DNA of 64,000 nt from Dysidea avara (taxonomy: Eukaryota > Porifera > Demospongiae > Dictyoceratida > Dysideidae). The DNA lies in assembly GCF_963678975.1 (NCBI RefSeq), contig NC_089273.1, positions 9,052,614-9,116,613 of the forward strand, written 5' to 3'. Shown one piece after another: positions 11,947-21,934 of this stretch; positions within the stretch are counted from its first letter, which is position 1; each line of letters begins with the position of its first letter. Below the pieces are notes generated by a model. It did not search any database, had not been told where the DNA came from, and worked only from the letters and a program-made list of their open reading frames with translations. The position numbers and the translations under genes were made by a program.

Positions 11947-12308
11947 GTAAGAGCTTTAAATAATTTTGTAGCATCTAAATATGCTGCTCAAGGAAAGTTT
12001 TGCTACGGAATATTAATGCCTAGATATGGCTTTGTTGCATGAAGAACACAATGACCAGACTGATTGAAGATGAAAGCAAAAAACAAGGCACAGATGGCAG
12101 GCACGCAGTCCTGTACTTAGTTGAATGTAACTAACATTCATTCTTGGTCGCTCCAGATATTAGCTCTTTCAGTTGCCAGTTTATTTATTTTACTTCATGG
12201 ATGTGCCTATTATATAGCCAAGCTGCTATTTCATGGAGGATATACTGCACGTACATACGTACATACATACAAATATTAATTATATAATATCATAGAAATT
12301 ACACATAC

Positions 12309-13018
12309 TTTATGAGCATCTAAAATCACTTCTTGTCCAATTTGGATGTAAGTCACAGACTTTTCTGCAAACACACTTATATTTTTATGAGCCATCTTGG
12401 TCATGTGAGGAATTGCATGATGAAGAACAAACCACTCAAGGTGCAAGGAGCTAAAGAGAAACTTAATAAAGGGATGAGCTATGTAAGGTTTGACATCCAT
12501 GTGTTTGAAGATGAAATCTCGTATCTCATCATATTCCTCCCTAGTAAGCTCCTTATATGGTTTTTCTATTACGACGATCATTTTTACATACTCATGTGGC
12601 AATTCTTCTGGTAAAAAATTATCTGAAATTAACTGAAGGCCGGCATAAGAGCTCATTACTTTTTCATACTTTTTCAGTTCATCTCTAGCCTCTTTAGAAT
12701 TAGATTCACTGATGATGTGTTTTAAAATACAATATTCTCTCCAGCTCCAGTATTGGCGTAGCAACTTAAACAATTCCCGAAATGTTTTACATTGTTCAAT
12801 TTTCAGTAACTGCTCATCATTGAACAGCAAGGTATCAGAATTATCGCTGATGGTTAAATCTAGGCAAAATCGTTTGCACAATTCAAGATTATCAGAGCTC
12901 TTGTCAAGAACTGCTTCTACTGTCCTTACTAGACTACTAAACTGAGCACTGGCTTTGTTCACATGTGGCTTTGTCACAACAGGTGTACCTTGTGCTTTGG
13001 CAATGGCAGGATGAGAAT
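12309..13018 (-). CDS. Second exon of the CARD-containing gene: unnamed helical domain
   Basis: This exon joins 13537-13861 across an intron with GT donor and CTACAG acceptor. The split codon G|AT gives Asp, and the joined 345-codon frame is open. After a linker of about 45 residues, the product has a globular region with many conserved-looking aromatic and charged residues (LELCKRFCLDLTI, YWSWREYCILKHI, VKPYIAHPFIKFLF, HLEWFVLHHAIPHMTKMA). I recall similar segments in predicted proteins of sponges and other simple animals but cannot name the domain. The exon ends AAA|GTATGT at 12309 in phase 0, so at least one further exon follows; I could not locate it between the flanking repeats. Confidence 0.7.
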
Positions 13019-13536
13019 CTGTAGACAATCATTTAACATACTTTACAAACAAAAATTTACACTGTATTTGCATAAACTGCACAGATGTATATTACTTTTG
13101 CATTTTAAAAGTTATTAACTAAAAAATCAAGGTAGAGTGAAATTAGGTATATGCATGATGGTATTGAATCCCTATTATGGTATTGGGGGTATTGATGGTA
13201 TTATAGTTATTGATATTATTTAGCTATTACAAATTCTGAAAACATGATCCTTTATTTTGAAACATAAATTATTGGAATAGGAATGTCACAACTTTGAATT
13301 TACAAGTGTTAAAGGCACTTTTGTTGTATGTCATGACATTACTTGACAATGAGGCTTATAAAATTATATAGTCGGAAACATGATTAAGATAGTTGTGGCC
13401 AGAAATCCTCACATATGTAAACAGACAAAAACAGCATCCGGTACATCAGTAACTATGTCAGGCACATAATTTTTTAAATGGATATAAAATGTAAATGCCT
13501 AATGCCACACGTGGTGTCACCACCTTTATATCTCAC
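13019..13536 (-). other. Intron of the CARD-domain gene
   Basis: This 518-bp intron has a consensus GTGAGA donor and a TGTCTACAG acceptor. No other gene or element was recognised in it. Confidence 0.65.
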
Positions 13537-13861
13537 CTGCAGAACATTCCTTTAAGGAGCCCCATAGTTTGTTAGCTAAATCTTTTGTAGCTTGAGTGCC
13601 ATGTTTCTCCATTATAGTTAGCAAGGTATATAATCCTTTACTGTCACCACTCTCTAATGGACCAGAAATATGCTGGAGTAACTTGGTGACCTTCTCTGAC
13701 TTCTTAACTTTGGAGTTTATTTCACTTTGGTCTTCAACATTGATGACCTTTTCTTCTACAAAGTACTTCAGCAGATTTTCAATGTCAGTCAGAGTACTAC
13801 AGAACTTAGCATAGTTGGCTGTGAATACTTCTTTTTCCTTGGACTGTGAAACATCCATCAT
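13537..13861 (-). CDS. CARD-like death-fold exon
   Basis: From ATG 13861 the first ~105 residues read as a six-helix CARD. Key blocks are NYAKFCSTLTDIENLLKYFV, a polar segment with EKVINVEDQSEINSK, EKVTKLLQHI, GLYTLLTIMEKHG and TKDLANKLW. CARDs mediate homotypic assembly of inflammasome, apoptosome and NF-kB adaptor complexes. The exon ends GCAG|GTGAGA at 13537 (phase 1). TTTATTGTAG immediately precedes the ATATGATG start, so a non-coding or coding upstream exon is possible. The TRAF-type exon 2.6 kb downstream on the same strand is another immune-type adaptor, which makes an innate signalling role plausible but unproven. Confidence 0.7.
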
Positions 13862-14037
13862 ATCTACAATAAAAAAAGAACATATCTAACACTACATTCA
13901 CATATCACTGTTTTATATGATCTTTAAGCATACTATATAGTACAAGGAAAAACTTCTACTACTATACTTCTAATAACCAGGTGCCCATGCAGTAAATACT
14001 ATCCCCTGCTATAAGTATTAAATAAAGATTCAATAAT

Positions 14038-14270
14038 GGTGACCATCTCAGCACAAATGCAACGTTTGCACAATTGAATTTTTCTTAACATTATCTGCAG
14101 TGTCCAAGGAATGGATCACCAAAGTTTCAGCTGTTTGTGGTGAGTAGTTTTGGAATTGTAGCCCTAGACAGTAGGAAGAGCAAGATAATCGATTTATACA
14201 ACAACTATACGGAAAATAAACTACAGGAACTTACATAAGCAGCCATAACTTCCGTTCAGATTAGTCAACA
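14038..14270 (+). repeat. Dispersed repeat, partner of 61191-61440
   Basis: It matches the reverse complement of 61191-61440. Shared blocks include GTGTCCAAGGAATGGA-CACCAAAG, TAGTTTTGGAATTGTAG, CTAGACAGTAGGAAGAGCAA and CATAACTTCCGTT. A diverged copy of the middle part lies inside the MITE at 46800-46935 (TAAGCGCCTGTAATTTATTTT). The outer bases GTGACCATCTCAGC recall the TGTGACCGGATCTGC termini, so it may be an old member of that group. Confidence 0.55.
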
Positions 14271-16620
14271 ACTTAGCTTAAAAAGTTTACCATGGATTAG
14301 CACATCAGCCAAGGTATAGTGTTAGGCCTGTAGTCACTTGTACATATGATACGAAGGCAGTTTAGTAGAAGAAATGATGACAATCTTGTTTACATTTACA
14401 TGTACCGCATCGTAAACAAACACACATGACACGTATACTGTTGGAGCCACAGAAATGAAACAAAGATTTTGAACTCTTCATGAGCAGGTGAATAAGATGG
14501 CATATAGTTTGAGTCTTTCTTCTTTGAGTACTGGCCTGATAAAAACTTGTGTTTTTTTTGTAGCATGCATAATTTTATGAATTACTTTTAAATTTGGTTT
14601 TCTCAATACGTATGCTTGCGTAAACAAGTCACTGAGACGGTCACAATTACAATTATTCCTTTTCTTTTGATTTAAAAGCCTATTATTGTAATCCAATGTC
14701 ATCAATTATTTTAAACCACAAGCAACACTTAGAAATGTAATAAATAACTGAAGGTGGCTTGGTACAGCTTTCATAAGGCTTCAACAGCTGTCACATTAGT
14801 AATGTGGCAAAGCTTTAACTATAATCATTACTGTGGGTTACCACTATTTCAAATGAATATAATTATGCACACATCAGGATGTCCAGTACAAATTACAGTA
14901 GAATGAGCCAATGTACAGTAGAATTTTTATAGCTTAATAACTCTTTGTGTTGCTAAACAAAGCAGTTTGGTGATTTTGTTGAGTCATCCTTCCATACTAT
15001 CACTCTCAATCAATATTTCCTGGCTTAAAACAACTCCTTGGCTTTTCAAACGTATCTTATCAAAACTAGCATCAGTCTATTCAGATATAAGCCGCAGCTC
15101 TTATTTCTTATGACAATGATCCTAGGCTATGGAGCAGCTACTATCTGGGGGAAGCTATTATATGAGCCACGTCTATTAACTGGTCAAATATGGTAGTCAC
15201 CAGTTGTAGTTTTTTTTTTTCTCTAAGAAGCATAATGACTATTGAAGTTTGAGATGGGCAAGCAGAATTAAATTATCTGAAAATTGTGCGAATATTTGCC
15301 TCCGTCCAATAGTGGCGAAATTTTAAAAAGTCACTTAAGATGTTTGTGTGACATGGGTACAATTAACATGTGAAGTAAAGACCTGATATGAAAAGTAGCT
15401 ACAGATAATCCAGTGCCATTGCACCAAGGGAGAAAGAAGCATTCACTCACTTGGAACTCATACTGCACGCATCCAAAAGAGTTCCTGCTTGTTCCTACCC
15501 GTACAGCCCAGTAGAAAGACGTTTGTACTATATTAGAAGACAGTTTCACCCATATTTTAAACTGGCACAAAGTATATACCTCAGAGCAAAGCTTACCTAC
15601 CTGTAAGTTTAATACAGAGTCTACAGAGCACTCACACTGGCTGTTCTTTGCAGAAAGCTTGTTTGTCACACATGTGAGGGCATGTACAAAGAAACATACT
15701 GTACATACATGCACACATGTTTTTTCGGAAAGAAACAAGGTACGCGTCCACATCCAACTTGCAGCCAACTGTGGGTGCAGACCTGGTAATATTAGGAATT
15801 TCAAGTCAATCAACAATCATTGAAATAAAAAGTAGTGAAACTAGGTAGGTCGGCTATACCAGCAGATATACAATTTGTTGACATTTTAATTCCTACTTCT
15901 GTCAGTCTATAGCCACGACTTAATTAGAATTGCTTTTATTATTTACAAAACTACATTGTAAGCTTGATACGCATGGTTGAAATTTTTATTATAACTTAAT
16001 GGTCTTTTTCTCGATTCTTTTTCACACCACCAAAAGGCACTCCTATGATGGTAAATCTATCTACAACCCAATTTTCAATCTGTCCCTTGAAGTAATTCAC
16101 CCAATAGTTATGGTAAAAAATCACTTTTATAACACAACTCCCTTGTGTTTTATATAATCTGTATGAAATTTGAACTGTAAATGTGCTATAAGATACTTCT
16201 ACAGTCCTCCAAAATAAAGCATACACGAGTTATAGCTATTTTTGTAATTGGCACAAAAAGAAGAAAACGAAATATACAAAGAAAATAAGATGATTTTTGA
16301 AGACGCATACATATTATCTCAGTAATGGCTGAGCTTAAATTTGTAATATTATAACTGCATAATTTTATAGATGCCCGATGCTGAGGGATCGACAAAATTC
16401 TACAATTTCTATTCAAAGCTATATACATATGCATGAAACAGTATTTTCTTGGTTTCTGCAAAATACACACATGCATGTCGTGCAACTCATACTCCATGGC
16501 CACAGGACACACCATTGTGTGTCTTGAAATTATAATTAGGGGGATCATGGCATGTTTGGGACAATAAAGGCAGCCACCATAACGAGGTGTCTCTTTAAGA
16601 GGTAGGCAGTCAGAATAATC
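14271..16620. other. No gene recognised; several open frames without domains
   Basis: The longest frames (minus, 15331-15816, 161 codons; minus, 16186-16548, 120 codons) show no motif, splice context or codon pattern I can support. The base composition is AT-rich and ordinary for the window. Confidence 0.3.
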
Positions 16621-16678
16621 GTTAGCATATATATGGAATATATGTATATGTTATACTATAAATATCATGGTATAACAA

Positions 16679-16820
16679 TCCATAGCAACTTTTGCTAGGC
16701 AACAAAATTTAAACCTGACCTAGCTACATGCTTTTTGATGGTTGCTTAGCAACTGTTGTTATGGTGTCAAATCATTTTAGAATTAATAGTGGTTGCCTAG
16801 CAACGGTTGCTAGGCAACAA
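16679..16820. promoter_or_regulatory. Cluster of RFX X-box-like palindromes
   Basis: Six GTTGCYTAGCAAC-like half or full sites lie within 142 bp. There is CCATAGCAAC then GCTAGGCAAC (16679-16703), GGTTGCTTAGCAAC then GTTGTTATGG (16740-16763), and GTTGCCTAGCAAC-G-GTTGCTAGGCAAC (16792-16818), the last a perfect 13+1+13 palindrome. RFX-family factors bind GTTGCC(n0-3)GGCAAC-type X-boxes, which are used in ciliary and immune gene control. No promoter or gene is recognised beside it, so a repeat origin is equally possible. Confidence 0.45.
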
Positions 16821-17329
16821 GTATTAATTACTATGGTAGCTGTAGTTGCCAAGTCGGACATGCCTAACTGGTAAGACAACTAAACACTATCAAATTTTTT
16901 TAGCCAATCAGATGCGTATATCAAATGTACAAGTGATATACTAATTCTATTGGCTAGTTTGCTGTAGGACACGGTATTGATGTATTAATATATATAATAT
17001 ATTGGTACCATATCAAAACTTGCGATTGGGAATTGTAAACCGAAGTGGTCAAAATAAAATTTTACATAACATCCAGTTTTACTATAACTTCTTATGAATT
17101 ATGTATTATAACAACTCCACGTCATTTTGGTAGTCTTAGCTTAGTCAAACCAGTTGGTTGAAAAACCTTGTTGACAGTCATCATTTCTTGCCCTATGTAA
17201 AATACATGCATTTTATACTAAATACAGAAAATGCAAAAAAGCAACCATTAGCACCAATAATCTCTACAGGACATTATTAAAGCCCTTAAATTGCTCTACA
17301 CGATTCCACCTGAAGTAATGCTCTAGCAG

Positions 17330-17906
17330 TAGGGCTGAAACGGATAGCAACTTTTACTATCCGGATATCCTGAACAAAACCTATCCGGATATCCTACGGA
17401 TAGTGACATCATCACTTATAGTTTATTGCAAACATCCTTGTTTTACTAGTACTAGAAGCAAACAAACATTAACATGATAGCAAAAGGTTTGTGGTAATGT
17501 TAGTGTTACTTTGCACCGTCTGTAACAAGATTGGCAGCTGGAGAAAACATGAATACAAGATGTAGCAGTTGCTACAAGACCTTTCCAGGTACAACTAGTC
17601 GTAAAGAACTCTTTATAAGGCAATAACTATTCTGTTACAACTTCTTCAGCAACATTCACAGCCTCGCTTCGTAATTTAGCGATGGGCGTGGTCGCGAGCA
17701 AACTGATTAACTTACCAGGCTGCTGTTAACTTCACATAATCTAGCTTAGCTAACTCTCCATGATGAAAATTGATTCATCTAGTGATGAGGAAAGTTGGAC
17801 AGATAAATGGCTTTAAGTTATTACTATCCGCTTGGCTTCAAAGTACTATCGGATAGTAAATTATTATCCGGATATCCGGATAATACGGATATCTGTTTCA
17901 GCCCTA
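17330..17906. mobile_element. hAT MITE, TAGGGCTGAAACGGATA ends, duplication TCTAGCAG
   Basis: The ends TAGGGCTGAAACGGATAGC and ATATCTGTTTCAGCCCTA are inverted. They are flanked by perfect 8-mers TCTAGCAG (17322-17329 and 17907-17914). Many CCGGATAT/ATCCGGATA words lie close to both ends, as in hAT subterminal arrays. A short internal frame near 17763 (ATGAAAATTGATTCATCTAG...) may be a vestige of coding sequence. This is a distinct family from the TAGTGTTGCAC group. Confidence 0.85.
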
Positions 17907-18585
17907 TCTAGCAGTACCATAGTAACATTTATTTACTATAGATTACAACATAATATGCACCCCCATGCAATTTATATTGGAGAATTTAATTACTCGGGTG
18001 GGAAAACCCCCAAAAAGCAACCTGTTACCCTCAACCAAATTTGCTAAACTTGGTATCATACTACGTGTCAACACTTGCTGATTAAGAATCTACCCGAAGT
18101 ACGTGCCTAACCAATTATTATATCGAGTTACATTATGAAACATACGAAAAACAGGGTTTTCCTGCTGTTTTATTACGTATCTGAATACGTAATTTGGCGA
18201 TACAAGGTTCTATCATGGCTTTTCTCTTGGTCACTTCACAAACTCCTATATATCACTCAATTTGCCATTGATCAAGGGTTCTGATGAACCATACCAGATC
18301 TCCGTAAATTGAAGTATGCGGAAGTTATGATGCCGCGTTTAATAAACGGTGTCATTTTTGCATATATTTTACGTTATGGATTTTTATAATACACGGTAAA
18401 AGTTGACAAATGTTTTGATATGACATGAGCGTGTGTATCAGTCTCGCCCTCAGCGAGCTCAAGCCTCAGTCAGTCTCGTGCCCAACTGCTATTTCCCTTT
18501 TGTATTTGGTTGGGAGAAATAGGGTCTAGTGTAACTCCAATAGCTGTTTGGCTCTGTTTCCCCAGATACTGGGGATCGTTTGAAG

Positions 18586-20922
18586 TAGTGTTGCACTGAT
18601 CATCGGCCAACTAATCGGAATCGGGCCGATAATAGGGTTTTGCCAATTATCGGAATCGGTCAAGTGATTATGCTGATGTTTACTCTGCGCATGCGTAAAC
18701 ACACATGCATGTTCAAGAACTTTCTTATGCCATTTATCGCGCATTGGAGTTTAGGTTTGTGTGTTGTTTCTGCATATGATTTCTGTATGTCGAATATGAT
18801 TATTGGAAATGGCAGCATCCAAGACGAAATCAGCAATATGGTCTTATTTTACAATAAAACAAGATGCTCACTTTGCGTAGTGTAACACTTGTAAAGCTGA
18901 AGTTTCATGATGAGGAAAGAATAGTAAGACTTTTAACACTACAAATATTGTAAATCATCTCAAAGCGAAACATGTCAACGAATACAAAAAGTACGAAGCA
19001 GAAAAGGCTGCCGAAGTAGAGACTTCCGAATCACAGGAGCCAAGCAGGAAGCAACAGTTGCTGGAGGATTGCCGCGGCAATACTAGTTTAAAGAAATGGG
19101 GTATAAACAGTCCATGTGCACAGAAAGTAACAAAGAAAATCGGCGAAATGATTGCATTAGACAATCATCTGTTTTCTTTAGTGGAGGATGTTGGATTTCT
19201 TCATCTTATGCAACAATTAGAGCCTCGTTATTCAGTGCCAAGCAGGAAGTATGTTACAGAAGTTGTCATCCCCAGAATTGCAGTTGGACTTACGAATGAG
19301 GTACAAAAGTTATTGAAAAAAGTAGTATGGTTTAGTTTTACCACTGATATTTGGTCTACTGATGTTAGTAGTGACAGCCTTTTAAGCCTTACAGCACACT
19401 GGTTTTCTGATTTGTTTGAAAGAAGATCGGCTATACTTCATGCAGAACCAATTCTAGGATCACACACAGGTGAGGTACTGTGTGAGCATTACAAGAGAAT
19501 GTTAGCTAAATGGAAAATCAAAGAGAGTCAAGTGCATTTGATGGTAAGGGATAATGCTGCAAACATGATTAAGGCTATGAAGGATGGATCATTTCCAGAC
19601 CTCGGCTGTTTTGCGCACACGCTGCAGCTAATTGTGCATGATGGAGTGCTTTCACAAAAGATTGTAATAGATACTGTTGCTAGTGCTCGCTGTATTGTTA
19701 GCCATTTCAAACGTTCACCATTAGCATATGGTCAGCTAAAAGAAATACAGCAAAATTTACAGCTGCCTGTACATTGTCTAAAGCGTGACGAGCCTACTCG
19801 TTGGAATAGCACCCTTTACATGTTACAGGTGCTTATTGAACAGAAGATGGCATTGGCTGCCTATGCTAGTGAATATTGTGATATTGTGCCACTTACCTCA
19901 GTTCAGTTGGATATAGCTACAAAGGTAGTCAAAGTGTTGGGCATGGTTGCCAGATCTTTCTGTACTGATGCAGCATCTGTATCCTTAATCATTCCATTCA
20001 TTAGAGCTTTCCAATTGTCACTTGAACAGGCTGATGATGATGATAGGGGTGTGAAGACAATGAAAAAGGACATGCTTGCCTCATTAAACAGACGCTACAA
20101 AGATGTTGAATCACACAAGGAATTGGCTATTGCTACTTTACTAGATCCCCAATTTAAGGACAAGTTTTTTTACTGATAATGAGGCAAGGAGCAAGGCTTG
20201 CAAGATGCTTGATGAGTGTATTGCTGAGACTTCTGATGATTTAGAAGAGGTAACACAAAGCCAAGAACCTTTGCCAAAGCGCCCAAGGCCAGCTATTTTG
20301 AAGTGCTTTACAGAAATTCTTGAACAATCAGGAGTTACGGTGACAGGCAGCTCTTCCGTGACAGAAATGGAACGATACCTCAGAGAACCTCTGATTGATT
20401 TTCATCGATCCAACACATTCATCTGGTGGAAGGAAAATAAGCATCAATTTGTGCAGTTATCTCAGTTAGCAAGACGTTATCTCTCAGCTCCACCAACATC
20501 AGTTACATCTGAGAGACTATTTTCAGTTGCAGGAGACATTTATGATGAAAAGCGTAACCGGCTGGCACCAGAGAGAGCAGAGATATTACTATTTATAAAC
20601 AAAAACTTTCAGTTGGAAAAAGGCCAGTACAACTATGGTGATGACTAGTGGTCAGTATTGATGGCTTGTGTTGTGAATCATCTAACTTGTTTATTGTCTA
20701 ATGTAAGTGTATGATTACCTAACATTAGTTTATATTGTTTTCATTCTCAACTACCTCTTTATAACTGATAAATCATGTAACATGTATTCACATCTATGTA
20801 ACAGAAAAGTCATTTATTAGAGTTCTCTCAATAATCGGATCGGTTATCGGAATCGGCTATAATCAAAATTGAAGTATCGGCTAATCGGATAATCGGCTAA
20901 ACCTCTTATCAGTGCAACACTA
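18586..20922 (+). mobile_element. Complete hAT transposon with GTTTGAAG target duplications
   Basis: The termini TAGTGTTGCACTGAT and ATCAGTGCAACACTA are perfect inverted copies. Identical 8-mers GTTTGAAG lie outside (18578-18585 and 20923-20930). AATCGG/CCGAT words are dense for about 80 bp inside each end. The 2337-bp element carries one transposase gene (18809-20648) disabled by stops and a frame change. The perfect flanking repeats suggest a fairly recent insertion, yet the copy can no longer make full-length protein. Confidence 0.92.
18809..20648 (+). pseudogene. hAT transposase with BED zinc finger, disabled
   Basis: ATG 18809 opens a BED finger (SAIWSYF, then C-x2-C and H-x4-H: CNTCK and HLKAKH). 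Two lesions break it: an in-frame TAG after AHFA, and a TGATGA pair after KAEVS. From 19058 the frame is open and shows the hAT RNase-H-like core: FTTDIWST with the first Asp, RDNAANM with the second Asp, CFAHTLQL and RWNST. At 20164-20171 a run of seven T carries one T too many, shifting the frame. The C-terminal hAT dimerisation motif (YLSAPPTSVTSERLFSVAG) lies in the 20205-20648 frame. The T-run shift could be a sequencing error; the three stops are harder to explain that way. Confidence 0.88.
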
Positions 20923-21210
20923 GTTTGAAGGGTTGCAAACAAGCCGCGTACAACGAAAAACCTATGTTTTCGTGTTTCATGCAACTTTCACAGTAATGCA
21001 CGTATCAAAGTAATCCCCGACTACCACTAATACGGGCTGAGGTGGGGATTTGCAAAACTGAAAATTACAATTCCCCACCTACTGGGGAAATACTAGCAAT
21101 GCAAACCCCGACCAAGTCTCGACCTGCAAACCACGGGAATACTGGGGCTAGGATGGGATTTGTACGGTCGTGTGGTGCTGGTCTAGTGATGAGTTAGATC
21201 GAGTGGAATC

Positions 21211-21693
21211 TATTATTATTATTATTATTAGTGTTACTGAGCAGACAGCACAGCTGATATATGCTCAGGAAAAAGCAATCACAAAATGAATTTAGCTACG
21301 TAGTTACAAAGATTACAGTTATTGAGTTCCATACAATGTTTGCAGTTCTGCCAAGAGTCAATATTGTTGCTCTCAATGATAGAAGATGGTAAGTTGTTCC
21401 AATCCTTAATTGATCTGGAGAAAAATCTCTGTTGGTGTGAATAGGTGGATGGGTTTGGTAGAATAATAAAACGATGTGGGTGATATAGTCTGGTGGATCT
21501 TGTCATTGAAATAAAATGAGGAGGAATTGACAGTGAATAATCTTGATGTATAATTTTGAAAAAGTGTTTGTAGTCTGGATATTTTACATCTCAGGTGAAG
21601 GCTTGGCCAAGAAAGATGCTGTAACATAGCTGTGACTGAGCTGAATTGATTGAAATCATTTAGTATGAACGTAATAGCTAGCACCTGAGACAC
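21211..21693 (-). pseudogene. Non-LTR retrotransposon 3' fragment with (AAT)n tail
   Basis: On the minus strand, overlapping frames read KISRLQTLFQNYTS and then RLYHPHRFIILP...RFFSRSIKDWNNLPSS, the conserved C-terminus of CR1-like reverse transcriptase polyproteins. A frame change separates the two parts. The 3' end is a short repeat (AAT)n, seen as TTATTATTATTA at 21211-21229 on plus, which is typical of CR1/L2-type tails. The 5' part is missing. Confidence 0.7.
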
Positions 21694-21934
21694 TCCTTCC
21701 TAAGCTGAAAGCACACACCTTTGCTGTCTGAGTGAATTTCTTTAGTGAAGACAAATCCCCACTACGTCGGGGAATTTTAGCGATCAATCCCCCCACCATC
21801 CCCGACCTTTCCCCATTGATAGGTGCATAATCGCTCAGTAGCTGCAGCAGGTGCAAGGAACAAGAAAACATCTTGTTTGCGCTTAAATACAAAAGGGAAA
21901 ATAGAGGTCTGGGCACAAGACTAGGGCTCAGCAC

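Larger units (their letters stand above)
18470..21922. mobile_element. Older element with GTCTYGTGCCCA arms hosting nested insertions
   Basis: The arm 18470-18507 (CAGTCTCGTGCCCA through CCCTTTTGTATTT) matches the reverse complement of 21885-21922 imperfectly over about 38 bp. Between them lie the complete hAT 18586-20922 and a non-LTR retrotransposon tail (21211-21693). Removing both leaves under 1 kb of host element, which contains GGGGAAATACT/CCCCGACC-type words. It carries no frame of its own that I recognise. Confidence 0.5.

Noticed and set aside
15331-15816. 161-codon minus-strand open frame
   Set aside because: No domain, signal peptide with consistent context or splice support. Long open frames of this size occur by chance in 64 kb.
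16186-16548. 120-codon minus-strand open frame
   Set aside because: No recognisable motif and composition like the surrounding non-coding DNA.
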